The notes under the pieces: model-generated
Databases searched by the model: none
What the model was told of the DNA's origin: nothing
The model's input: only the letters and a program-made list of their open reading frames with translations
NCBI GenBank assembly: GCA_965215215.1
Contig: OZ244043.1
Location: 620,001-684,000, forward strand
Origin: CALDTK01 sp965215215
Lineage (GTDB): Bacteria; Bacteroidota; Bacteroidia; Chitinophagales; Saprospiraceae
Reading direction: 5' to 3'
Length of the DNA stretch: 64,000 bases
Shown here: positions 43,901-51,389 of the stretch, in pieces
How positions within the stretch are numbered: the first letter of the stretch is position 1
Layout of the letters: every line of letters starts with the position of its first letter
Position numbers and translations under genes: made by a program

Positions 43901-45135
43901 AGCTCGCGCGCGACCTGCACGCTGTCGCCTTCCTCCTCGTCGAAGACGTTGACGAACTCGTTCGGACCGCGGAAGTAGTCGATCCCCATCATCGGCACCT
44001 CCGTTCCGTAGGTGTTGGTGGCACCGCAGGTCGTGCCGTTGTTACCGTCGACGGCGTCGGCGTTGTAGTAGTAGGCGAGCGAGCGGCTCGTATCACAGCC
44101 GATGTAGTCGTCGCTAAAACAGCCCAGGTCGCCGTCCACCCAGATCCCGAAGAAGGTATTTCGCAGCAAGTCTTTACCGCGGTTGATCAGCTTGTAGCGC
44201 TGGAAGGTCATGTTGTTGAGCGCGTCGTTGGTGCTGTAACCGAAGGCCTGCACCTGTACCTCCATCTCGAGGGGGATGTTCGCACCGGACTGTTCGTGGG
44301 TGTTGCCGTTGTCGTTGTAGATCCAGAAGATCATTTGATCCGGGAACTGGGGAGCATCTCGCGTGTCTAAATCTTGGGCGTAGAAGTCGGTACAGCCCCG
44401 TATCTCGACGATCGGGAAATCGCCCTCGAGGGGATCGTACAAGCCGTTGATGTTGCAGTTGCCCTCGTCGTCGCAGTAGTCGTAGAAACCAGCGAGTCCC
44501 TGGTTTGTGTTGGGCAGATCGAAGCCGTGCACGTCGCGGAAGAAGATATTCCCGGTCGCGGGCCAGCCCTTTACCCCGGGCGGGATCATGTCCTCGGTGT
44601 ACTCCAGATCCCCGTTGAGCGCCGCGGCGTAGAGGCGTCGGTGCTCGCGGATCTCGGCCGCGGTAACGGTGAAGAACTTATCCCACTGCGTGCACTCGGA
44701 CTCCGTAACCTCACCGGTTTCGGGATTGAGCGGACCGGGGTAGAAGTCGAAGGCGCCTTGGCCGCGGCCGTAGGTCTGGGCGGCCAGCTTGAGGTTACCG
44801 GCCGGATCGAGGCCGCCGAGCCAGACGGCGCCGGCGAAGATCGAGGAGATCTCCCGCTCGCCCGCTTCGACCTTTGGAACGACGTACAGGCCTTCGTCCC
44901 CGTTCCACCACACATCCCCGCCGGTGGTGAGGCGGGCGCGGACGTTGTTCACGTCCTGATCGGTTTGCCGCTGACCGGGATTACAGGCGATCCGGCTGTA
45001 GAGGCGGTCGCTCTTCGGTTTTTCCGCAAGGGAATCCGGCTCGGTGGGCAGTGTAGGATTGCGGGCCCAGCTCAGGCTGGGGACTGCTAGCAGCAGTGCG
45101 GAAGCGAGGAGGAAGTCACGTACACGTGGAAACAT
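40987..45135 (-). CDS. Large secreted protein (1382 residues) with a C-terminal FlgD/type IX-like Ig domain
   Basis: Signal peptide FLLASALLLAVPSLSWA. The long mature part is acidic and Asn/Asp/Gly-rich, with many Trp and Tyr; it contains paired cysteines (STRCGATNTYG-like CGATNTYG, CEQ regions such as MCSEQLGEGDRRTIQ). The last about 120 residues read NLIRITNLPAVATVTIYTLD, then LDWDMKNEQGIPVASGVYLI and SRTLKSFLLQREF, the pattern of FlgD-like or type IX sorting domains. It lies 37 bp after the TonB receptor and just before the PorV-like gene. Function unknown; probably a cell-surface partner or cargo of that system. Confidence 0.7.
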   Translation of the reverse strand: MFPRVRDFLLASALLLAVPSLSWARNPTLPTEPDSLAEKPKSDRLYSRIACNPGQRQTDQDVNNVRARLTTGGDVWWNGDEGLYVVPKVEAGEREISSIFAGAVWLGGLDPAGNLKLAAQTYGRGQGAFDFYPGPLNPETGEVTESECTQWDKFFTVTAAEIREHRRLYAAALNGDLEYTEDMIPPGVKGWPATGNIFFRDVHGFDLPNTNQGLAGFYDYCDDEGNCNINGLYDPLEGDFPIVEIRGCTDFYAQDLDTRDAPQFPDQMIFWIYNDNGNTHEQSGANIPLEMEVQVQAFGYSTNDALNNMTFQRYKLINRGKDLLRNTFFGIWVDGDLGCFSDDYIGCDTSRSLAYYYNADAVDGNNGTTCGATNTYGTEVPMMGIDYFRGPNEFVNVFDEEEGDSVQVARELGMSSFIYYNNPSFNGPFPPATTDPSNGFPEEYYNYLQGNWKDGSPYTVGGTGYQSGGQETTYAFPSTPTEEGADVWSMCSEQLGEGDRRTIQSSGPFDLLPGAVNELIVGVPWVPDEPSYPCPALDRLLEADDLAQNLFDNCFDITDGPDAPDIDVIELDRELTLVLTNDTIVSNNKFLRYAEIDLLAPDGVEDSIYRFEGYKVYQLADANVSVDDLDDPTQARLIYQADVKNGVGELYNWNPIPNPFDQGQPVYEPIAQVGAANPDQGITSVIRLDEDQFATNDRRLVNHKPYYFTSVAYAYNNYLDFDAQLGVGQRLPYLEGRNNVRTYVAVPHPVTDVVLADSTAEVSIRRLDGVGTGPFFLDLAEGERERLLEEGGDRPVYRTGRAPVSARTFNPFITEDGTYRIEFTDATPGDQTLDDDGTWRITDPAGQSLLSGLSFDELNERVIASLGVSITLGQVGEPGSQASPSNGCIGYEVEVPDGGVNWLFPIQNKTSIPLPGGEELFNFVRSEQIEGDPASARDPQQGLTECFDGEWVPLGLTAYSNPQASYGFITPAYQSARTERFYDRSVTLDKLNNVDIVFTDDKSKWSRSVVVETASPSFTAAEGISTEGGTQAFALRQAPSVSRDDGDGDGLPDPDGDGVGMGWFPGYALDVETGQRLNIFFGENSAIRYDDDPQNPYNGLLDVALTGRDMMFNPTGDAVRNVTPNQNPALFFAIAGGHHFIYVTREPYDECAKIREALTPKDNGTIDILGALETVTYTAIPLSSEPMKPYADGLIPAETIVKLRVDRPYAVAQEFDSEDRSGDAPTGENNGYPAYEFTLNGVTPREIEGARGDSILSYVNVVPNPYYGYSEYEISEFSNLIRITNLPAVATVTIYTLDGKFVRQYKRAEELPGVDVNPDDPRTNSRAIASRRVYPDLDWDMKNEQGIPVASGVYLIQVDAGELGSRTLKSFLLQREFDPAGL

Positions 45136-45172
45136 GGGTGAAGTTTGGGGCTCGGGGTGGGAGGAGTAAGGA

Positions 45173-48100
45173 CTAAAAAGAGAAGCTGGCCCCGAGGAAA
45201 AGGCGCCGCGGCAGGCTGTACTGATTGGGGTTGAGCAGGCGCCACCGGTAGGAGCGCTGGAAGGCCGCCGGGTCGATTTGGGCGCCGATAACCTGCTGGC
45301 CGATCGGGGAGGCGAGGAAGCCGTCGTCGTCGGGCTGCCCGGTGGCGGGGTACACGTTGATGATATTGCGGCGACTGAGCAGGTTGCTCACGCGCAAATA
45401 CACGTTGAAGTTGATGCCGTTGCCGTTTTCGTTGAAGAGCGTTACGTCGCGATCGACGCGCAGGTTGACCACCAGGTTCCAGGGCAGTCGGGAGCCGTTG
45501 ATGTCGCCCTCGTTACCCCGCCCGCCGAGCTGTGTGGGGGTTTGGAGGCGGGTGTAGGGTCGGCCGCTCACCGCGGAGCCGAACAGGTTGATCCCGGTAT
45601 TCGCGAACGGCGTTATCCCAGCGATCACCGGCCCGTCGCCGTTGCCGTAGCGGAAGTCGATGGCGCCGCTCAACCGGTGGCGTTCGTCGTAGTTGAGCGG
45701 GTAAAGGGTACGGAGGTTGCCGCGGTTGACGGACCCCTGCTGCGAGTTAGCGTCCGAGCCCGTACCGTCGGCAAACTGGAGGGCGTAGGATAGCCGCAGC
45801 GAAAGCGGACCCGTTCGGCGCAGGTCGTACGATACGTTGAGACCCTTTACGGTACCGAAATCCTGATTGTCGTAGGTGGTGTAGCTGTTGCGTTCCCCCA
45901 TGGCGAACAGGTAGGTCCGCCGCTGGATCATGTCGCGCATCTCGCGCACGAAGAAGCTCACCTTGAGGGCCGATGCCGCACTGATCCGTTGCTGGAAGCC
46001 CGCCTCGTAATCGATCGTCCGACTCGGTCGCAGGTTCGGGTTGTTCTGCACGTTGGACAGGTTGTCGAACCAGTAGAAGTAGTTGAGCGCGGTAGCCACG
46101 GTGTTGCTGGGGGGGCGCTGCACGAGCACGTCGTAGTGCGCGAAGAAGTTGGCCTTATCGGAGATCGGGAAGGAGAAGGCGAGGCGGGGCATGACGTTGA
46201 TCTGCGCTTCGTAGTCGGTGAAGCTGGCGTCGGGGTCGAAATCCTCGGCGCGGATGTAGTTCGCGTCTTCCTGGGCGCGCTCGTCGACGAAGGCGGGCAC
46301 CTGGCTACCTTCGAAAATCTCGGCGGCGCGGTTCACCTGCCGGCCGTTGGCGGTAAACCAGGTATCCTCCACCCGGTAGGCTTTGACGCGCCGGTTGTCG
46401 GCCGACTCGATGTAGACCTTGGCTTCGTCGGGGATGTTCTCCGGGCGCGTATCGCCGTCCACGTAGGCGAAGTCGCCGGCGGTCTGAATGTCGTAGAGCT
46501 CGTAGGGATCCTTGAGGACTTTGGTGTTGGCGTCGTAGTAGTCGACCCGGACCCCGGCCCGCACGATGATGTTGCGGAAGTTGAATTTGTCCTGGAGGTA
46601 GAAGGAAGCGTAGATGGGCTGGATCGGGGCCACCGGAAAGGTCCGTTGCCCCTCGGCGTTGCGTGCGGTAAAGAAATCCTCCCAGGCGAATTCGTTGCCG
46701 ACCTCGTTGCCGAGGTAGTCGTACCCCGCGTAGCCGAGGTTATTCAGAGAGCTCAGTTCCGAGGCCGAGAACATGTCGAGCGACAGCTGGCTCGGATCGA
46801 GCTCGTTGACGTTGACGTAGTCGAGCTCGGAGAGCCCGAGGCTCTCGCGGATCTTATAGAAGAAGCGCGTGTCGGTCGTGACCGCCTCCGGGTCGAGACG
46901 CGGGGCGAACGTGTCGACGGTATCGCGGATCGTTCCGAGGTTGGGGAAGTCGAACTCGAATACGTCGGTACTGGCCACGCGACTCGAATCGAGGCCCTGG
47001 ATCGGTGCGTTGGCGAGGTTGCCGGCGATGGTCCACAGGTTTCGCGGGAGCAGCACGTAGCTGCGTTCGATGCGCTGCTCGTAGGCGAGACCGACCTGGA
47101 TGTTGTGGCGGCCGTTGCGACTGCCGCCGGGGGTGAGGTCGAACTGGAAGCCGAGGTTAAAATTGATCAGGTCGTCTTTGGACTTGCTGTAGCGGTTGTA
47201 GATCTGGCCGATGCTGGTGTGCAGTCCGTACACCCCGTTGTCGATTACGTTGGCGAGGGCACCGTTGAGCGCGATGAAGTCGAGCTCCTGACCCGGCTCG
47301 GGATTCTCCAGTCCGAGCTTGTTGTAGGCCGCCAGTACCGGGTTCTGCGTGCCGGGTACGTAGCTGCGGAACGTCTCGCGGTAGCCGATGTGGTTGACGT
47401 CGAGGATGGGCTCCTGGGTAGTAGGGTCAAACTGAACGGTGGTGTCGTAAATGGCTACGTTGTCGAAGTCGAATTTACCGATGTAGCCGTAGTCGAAGAA
47501 GTTGCTCCCGTGCCGCGGGTCCTCGAGGTTATCGACCGACCGCTGCCAGCCCGCCTGGAGGGTGTAGATGGCATTGCTGACGAAGCCGCTCGTGCTGTCC
47601 GAGCTCGCGATGTCCTGGCGGCCCAGTCGTTGGCGAAAGCGGAAGTTACCTCGGTAGGTATCTGCATCGCTGAAGGGGTTGTTGTGTGCGTTTAAGAGCG
47701 GGACAGCACCCGGGCCGGGATTAAACTGATCGTACTGATTATTATAGGTCCCGGACAGCGTCACGTCGATCGCATCGGTCAGCTGCGCGTCGAGCTTGGC
47801 GGTGATGTCGATCCGCTCGAAGGCGTCGAAGGGTTGGGAGTCGAGCACCTCGACGTCCTCGTCGGTCAGGAACGCCGCGCTCGGTTCGAAGCCGCTGTTA
47901 CCGATGCGCGTGATGGGATTCTCCTCGAGGCGCTCGCGCGCCTCGTCGGTGATCGCGTAGATGGCCGATGCGGGCGGGTCGTCGTCTTCTTGGTACGTGT
48001 AGCGACCGCTCACCCGGTAACCGAGCACGGTTTGTTGGCGCCCGTCGGTGAGGGCGCGCTTGAGGATCGGCCCCGAGAGGCTCAGTCCCGTGAGGTTGTT

Positions 48101-48826
48101 GTTGTAGGGGTCGAGGAAGGAGGAGGTTTCGCCCTCGACGTAGCCGTTGAACTCGCTCGACGGACCTTTGGTGGTGATCGAGATCACGCCCCCCGACAGG
48201 TCGCCGTACTTCGCCTCCACGCCGCCGGTGATCACCTGGATTTGGTCGATCTCCGTCTCCGGGATCAACGCGCCCGTTACGCGCACGCCGTCGATAACGT
48301 ACTGGGTAGCGTCCGTGCGGCCACCGCGGATGCTGATGGCCGAGCCCTCGTCGGCGCTCGAGGCCCCCGCGCTCAGCGAGGCGATGGCGTTGATGCTGCG
48401 GGTACCGAGCTGCGCGACGTCCTCCGAGGTCAGCGTGATCCCCTGGGAGGTCTCGTCGACCTTCATCGGGTCGACCTTGTAATCGACCACCACCGCCTGC
48501 TCGAGCGTTACGCCGGCGTCCTCGAAGGCCATGTCGAGCTTGTTCTCCTGGCCCACCAAAACGGTGAATCCGTTGATGCGGCGGGGGGCGTAGCCGACGT
48601 ACGAGAACTCGATGTTGTAGGTACCCGGATCTAAGGAGATCGAGAAGTTTCCGTCGAAGTCCGTCTGGCTTCCGGTGGCGAAACTCTCGCCTTCGTACAC
48701 CGCCACGTTGCCCCCGATAACCGGCTCGCCGGCCTCATCGAGCACGGTGCCGAACACCGTTTGCTGGGCCGCAACCGAAAGGACGCCGAGAAATAAAAGC
48801 AAGCAAGCGAGTAGAGTACGCCTCAT
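45173..48826 (-). CDS. TonB-dependent receptor with carboxypeptidase-regulatory-like domain
   Basis: 1217-residue outer-membrane receptor. A signal peptide (LLACLLLFLGVLSVAAQ) is followed by a CarbopepD_reg-like beta domain (TVFGTVLDEAGEPVIGGNVA, about 22-110), a plug domain with SINAIASLSAGASSADEGSA and GGRTDATQYVIDGVRV, and a 22-strand barrel ending in RRLFLGASFSF with the terminal Phe. It takes up large nutrients or acts in surface export, depending on partners; no SusD gene is adjacent, and instead the large secreted protein and the PorV-like gene follow. A TAACCTTA box precedes the start. Confidence 0.92.
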   Translation of the reverse strand: MRRTLLACLLLFLGVLSVAAQQTVFGTVLDEAGEPVIGGNVAVYEGESFATGSQTDFDGNFSISLDPGTYNIEFSYVGYAPRRINGFTVLVGQENKLDMAFEDAGVTLEQAVVVDYKVDPMKVDETSQGITLTSEDVAQLGTRSINAIASLSAGASSADEGSAISIRGGRTDATQYVIDGVRVTGALIPETEIDQIQVITGGVEAKYGDLSGGVISITTKGPSSEFNGYVEGETSSFLDPYNNNLTGLSLSGPILKRALTDGRQQTVLGYRVSGRYTYQEDDDPPASAIYAITDEARERLEENPITRIGNSGFEPSAAFLTDEDVEVLDSQPFDAFERIDITAKLDAQLTDAIDVTLSGTYNNQYDQFNPGPGAVPLLNAHNNPFSDADTYRGNFRFRQRLGRQDIASSDSTSGFVSNAIYTLQAGWQRSVDNLEDPRHGSNFFDYGYIGKFDFDNVAIYDTTVQFDPTTQEPILDVNHIGYRETFRSYVPGTQNPVLAAYNKLGLENPEPGQELDFIALNGALANVIDNGVYGLHTSIGQIYNRYSKSKDDLINFNLGFQFDLTPGGSRNGRHNIQVGLAYEQRIERSYVLLPRNLWTIAGNLANAPIQGLDSSRVASTDVFEFDFPNLGTIRDTVDTFAPRLDPEAVTTDTRFFYKIRESLGLSELDYVNVNELDPSQLSLDMFSASELSSLNNLGYAGYDYLGNEVGNEFAWEDFFTARNAEGQRTFPVAPIQPIYASFYLQDKFNFRNIIVRAGVRVDYYDANTKVLKDPYELYDIQTAGDFAYVDGDTRPENIPDEAKVYIESADNRRVKAYRVEDTWFTANGRQVNRAAEIFEGSQVPAFVDERAQEDANYIRAEDFDPDASFTDYEAQINVMPRLAFSFPISDKANFFAHYDVLVQRPPSNTVATALNYFYWFDNLSNVQNNPNLRPSRTIDYEAGFQQRISAASALKVSFFVREMRDMIQRRTYLFAMGERNSYTTYDNQDFGTVKGLNVSYDLRRTGPLSLRLSYALQFADGTGSDANSQQGSVNRGNLRTLYPLNYDERHRLSGAIDFRYGNGDGPVIAGITPFANTGINLFGSAVSGRPYTRLQTPTQLGGRGNEGDINGSRLPWNLVVNLRVDRDVTLFNENGNGINFNVYLRVSNLLSRRNIINVYPATGQPDDDGFLASPIGQQVIGAQIDPAAFQRSYRWRLLNPNQYSLPRRLFLGASFSF

Positions 48827-48830
48827 ACGG

Positions 48831-48838
48831 TAAGGTTA
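48831..48838 (-). promoter_or_regulatory. -7-like box (TAACCTTA) before the TonB receptor operon
   Basis: Minus strand TAACCTTA, 4 nt before ATG 48826. Same type of element as before the PepSY-like and MFS genes. Confidence 0.3.
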
Positions 48839-48892
48839 GCCAAAAGTGGAAGTCCGCAGAATATGCGGCGGACAATGATAGCCAATGAGACT

Positions 48893-49837
48893 TTAAGTGT
48901 GTAGTTCCGTTACTTTATCGAGTATAATTTTGGCGAGCGCTTGCTTGCTCTCGACCGTCCAGCCCGCCACGTGGGGGGAGAGCACGACGTTGGGAAGGGC
49001 GAAGAGGCGCTCGTACGCTACGGCCTCCCGCTCGGTGTAGGTGAGCGGTTTCTCGTTCGGGAATACGTCGAGGCAGGCGCCGCCCAAATGGCCGCTCTCC
49101 AGGGCGTCCACGAGCGCGTCGAGGTCGATCGCCTGCCCGCGGGAGGTGTTCACGATCACCGTCCCCGCTGGCGCGCGGGCGAGTTCTTCCGCCCCGAGGT
49201 ACCCGATCGTCTCCGGGGTAAGCGGCAGGTGGAGGCTCAGCACGTCGCACCTTTCGATCACCTCATCGGCGCACGCCGCGGCCCGCACCCAGGGCGTATC
49301 GGGCGTAAAATCGGGCCGGTACTCGTCGTAGGCGAGCACCTCGCACCCGAAACCGCGGAGCGTTTTGGCGAAAGCCGGACCGGTGTGCCCGTAGCCGATA
49401 ATACCCACTTTGCGGTATTTTAGCTCCCAACCGCGGGCGGCCTCCCGGTCCCACGTCCGCGTGCGCACCTGTCGCTCGCCCAAAGTTAGCTTGTTGGCCA
49501 GGGCGAGGACCAGGGCCAGCGCGTGCTCCCCGACCGCGGGGGCGTTGCCGGCGGGCGAGCTGAGGATGGCGACGCCACGGGTTTTGGCGTAAGCCCGGTC
49601 CACGATCTCGAGACCGGATCCCAATCTTCCCACCCAGCGTAATTGCCGGCCCGCGTCGAGCATCTCCGCGTCGACCAAAACCTTGGAGTTAATCACGAGC
49701 CCGTGGTAGTCCCCCACCCGCTCGCGCACCTCCTCCAGGCCTATCTCCGGTTCGAGCTCCACGGCGTAGCCGAGCTCGAGTAAGCCTTGCGGCAAAACGG
49801 GATGCACGTCGTCGGTGATGAGTACTCGCTGCGCCAT
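48893..49837 (-). CDS. D-2-hydroxyacid dehydrogenase (phosphoglycerate dehydrogenase-like), complete copy
   Basis: 314-residue NAD-dependent dehydrogenase. N-terminal substrate domain followed by the Rossmann motif GIIGYGHTGPAFAKTLRGFG; catalytic residues are Arg in NTSRGQAIDLDALVDAL, Glu in DVFPNEKPL and His in LSPHVAGWT. Members oxidise 3-phosphoglycerate (SerA) or related hydroxyacids; the short form without an ACT domain does not settle the substrate. A truncated homologue lies 7 kb to the right in the same orientation, sharing 17 bp of upstream sequence. Three copies of the 13-mer lie inside (49362, 49581, 49786). Confidence 0.85.
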   Translation of the reverse strand: MAQRVLITDDVHPVLPQGLLELGYAVELEPEIGLEEVRERVGDYHGLVINSKVLVDAEMLDAGRQLRWVGRLGSGLEIVDRAYAKTRGVAILSSPAGNAPAVGEHALALVLALANKLTLGERQVRTRTWDREAARGWELKYRKVGIIGYGHTGPAFAKTLRGFGCEVLAYDEYRPDFTPDTPWVRAAACADEVIERCDVLSLHLPLTPETIGYLGAEELARAPAGTVIVNTSRGQAIDLDALVDALESGHLGGACLDVFPNEKPLTYTEREAVAYERLFALPNVVLSPHVAGWTVESKQALAKIILDKVTELHT

Positions 49838-49879
49838 GGGCGCGAAGGTGTGCCGGACGGACGCAGAGTTTCGGGGACC

Positions 49880-50209
49880 TTACGCCGAAACATCACCCTG
49901 AACGTACATGGTCGCTTCGACTCCGGCGATCAGGACGAACACGCCGACGATGAGTAACTCCGTGGCAGTTTCGTAGACCTCCGGAGAGCTACTGCTGTAT
50001 ACGTACAGGCTAGTGACCACAACCGTGGCGAGCATGTACAGCGGAGCGAGGCGGTTGGCTATGCCCCACTTTACCGGGGAAGACAAAGATTGTGGCGAGC
50101 GGTAACCGTACCAGAGCTGCGGCTTCAGCGGTGGGTAGGTATACAAGACCACAGCTGTAATTAAAAATATGCTGTGGATAAACTAAAAGGTGAACTGTAG
50201 GGACCACAT
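49880..50209 (-). pseudogene. SdpI-like membrane protein with internal amber stop
   Basis: The intact open frame from GTG 50152 encodes 90 residues (YPPLKPQLWYGYRSPQSLSS, then a hydrophobic helix, then GVFVLIAGVEATMYV), matching the C-terminal part of SdpI-family immunity-like membrane proteins. Upstream in the same frame an ATG at 50209 gives eight codons (MWSLQFTF), a TAG at 50183-50185, then FIHSIFLITAVVL, the missing hydrophobic segment. A single nonsense change would explain this. Alternatively translation starts at GTG 50152. It stands next to the complete dehydrogenase copy at the island edge. Confidence 0.5.
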
Positions 50210-50674
50210 AATTTTCTGTTCGACTTTTGCTTAGTAAGGTTTGGCACCTAATTCAAGGATTCAACCGTCGCGCCCGGGGCTAGGATACTCGTTAGTTTGA
50301 ATTACCAAAGTAGTTTGTCTGAATATCAGAAGCCTATTTGAATCGATATACTTCTCAGTTCATTCGATAGAAAGTAGTCGTTTGAACAAAGGCAACCGGG
50401 AGGCATACGCAGGTGTATTTAAATACATAGCTTCCTCGCGAGCGCTTAACGCACGCGAGCACGGCCTATTAAGACTCCCATAAGAGGACCGATGCGTACG
50501 CCATCGATCCTCTCAACGTAGTGCTGTTCAAACACCTTCGCAGGTCACCTCCCGAGGGCTATGCCCCTGTAGACTTCCCCATTGCCGCCACCAGGGATAA
50601 GTAGAGTGATTCCTAACTTCACTTCACTCTCAATCCTAGCGCAATGCGAAAGAGCGAATTCACGCACAGCCAGC
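50210..50674. other. Hairpin-rich non-coding segment left of the IS66 element
   Basis: No coding sequence is supported. It contains the perfect 14-bp palindrome TGTATTTAAATACA (50414-50427), a CTCGCG/CGCGAG hairpin (50435-50459) and a 10-bp imperfect hairpin GAGGACCGAT/ATCGATCCTC (50484-50512). These could be a structured RNA, an old element end, or terminators. Confidence 0.4.
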
Positions 50675-50734
50675 GTAAGCACTTAGCCAAGCCCGTATTG
50701 TCGATTCGTCCCATCGGCCCGGAGGTTTGCGGGC

Positions 50735-51016
50735 ATGGCAAACCTATCCCACCTCCCCGATGCCTGGCGTCAATCTGGGCTCTCCCAACGTGCTTTTTGC
50801 GAGCGCGAGGACATCAGTCTGGCGACCTTCAGCTACTGGCGCGGCAAAGAACTACGCGGCGAACAGCAGGCCGCCAGCGCGCCGGCCTTTACCGAAGTTA
50901 TCGTTCAGCCTCAATGCCGCGCTCCCGGCGAGGCGCCCGCCATCGAGATTACCTACCCCGATGGTACTCGCGTGCGCATCCCCACGCCGACGCTGTCATC
51001 CCCCGTGCGGTGCTAG
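50735..51016 (+). CDS. tnpA: IS66 accessory protein TnpA
   Basis: 93-residue helix-turn-helix-like protein (HLPDAWRQSGLSQRAFCER, LATFSYWRGKELRGE) with the C-terminal IEITYPDGTRVRIP typical of IS66 Orf1. It probably binds the element ends. Its stop overlaps the start of tnpB. Confidence 0.85.
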   Translation: MANLSHLPDAWRQSGLSQRAFCEREDISLATFSYWRGKELRGEQQAASAPAFTEVIVQPQCRAPGEAPAIEITYPDGTRVRIPTPTLSSPVRC

Positions 51017-51363
51017 CCCTCGCCCCCGGGGTGCGGCTCTACTTCTACACCGGGGTATGCGACATGCGCAAGGGCTACGCCGGGCTGAGTGGCGTGGTTC
51101 GCTCGGCCTTCGGTCGTGATCCGGCCGATGGGGCGATCTACTGCTTTTGCAACCGCCGCCGCGACCGCATCAAACTCCTCTGTTTCGAGGGCGACGGGTT
51201 CGCCGTCTACTACAAAGTCCTCGCTGAGGGCACCCTCGAAGTACCGCAGCCGTCGTCAAAGGCTCCGTACGCCGCGGTGTCGCCCGAGACACTGCGCCTG
51301 ATCCTCGGGGGCGTCAAGCTAGCCTCCATCGAGCGGAGAAAGCGCTACCGAAAAGCGGCCTAA
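51010..51363 (+). CDS. tnpB: IS66 accessory protein TnpB
   Basis: 117 residues from GTG 51010, overlapping the tnpA stop by 7 bp. The IS66 Orf2 signature is clear: LYFYTGVCDMRKGYAGLSGV, CFCNRRRDRIKLLCFEGDGF and LRLILGGVKLASIERRKRYR. Its role in transposition is unknown but it is needed in studied IS66 elements. The longer open frame upstream is out of register with homologues. Confidence 0.9.
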   Translation: MLALAPGVRLYFYTGVCDMRKGYAGLSGVVRSAFGRDPADGAIYCFCNRRRDRIKLLCFEGDGFAVYYKVLAEGTLEVPQPSSKAPYAAVSPETLRLILGGVKLASIERRKRYRKAA

Positions 51364-51389
51364 GCACCAGTAATTGCTAGCGTTTCAGC

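Noticed and set aside
45989..47695. 568-codon open frame opposite the TonB receptor
   Set aside because: Composition is Val/Glu/Gly-rich as expected for an antisense shadow, with no signal peptide or motif, while the receptor on the other strand is clear.
50484..50512. Group II intron domain V
   Set aside because: The stem lacks the catalytic AGC triad and GNRA-loop pattern, and no reverse transcriptase is nearby.
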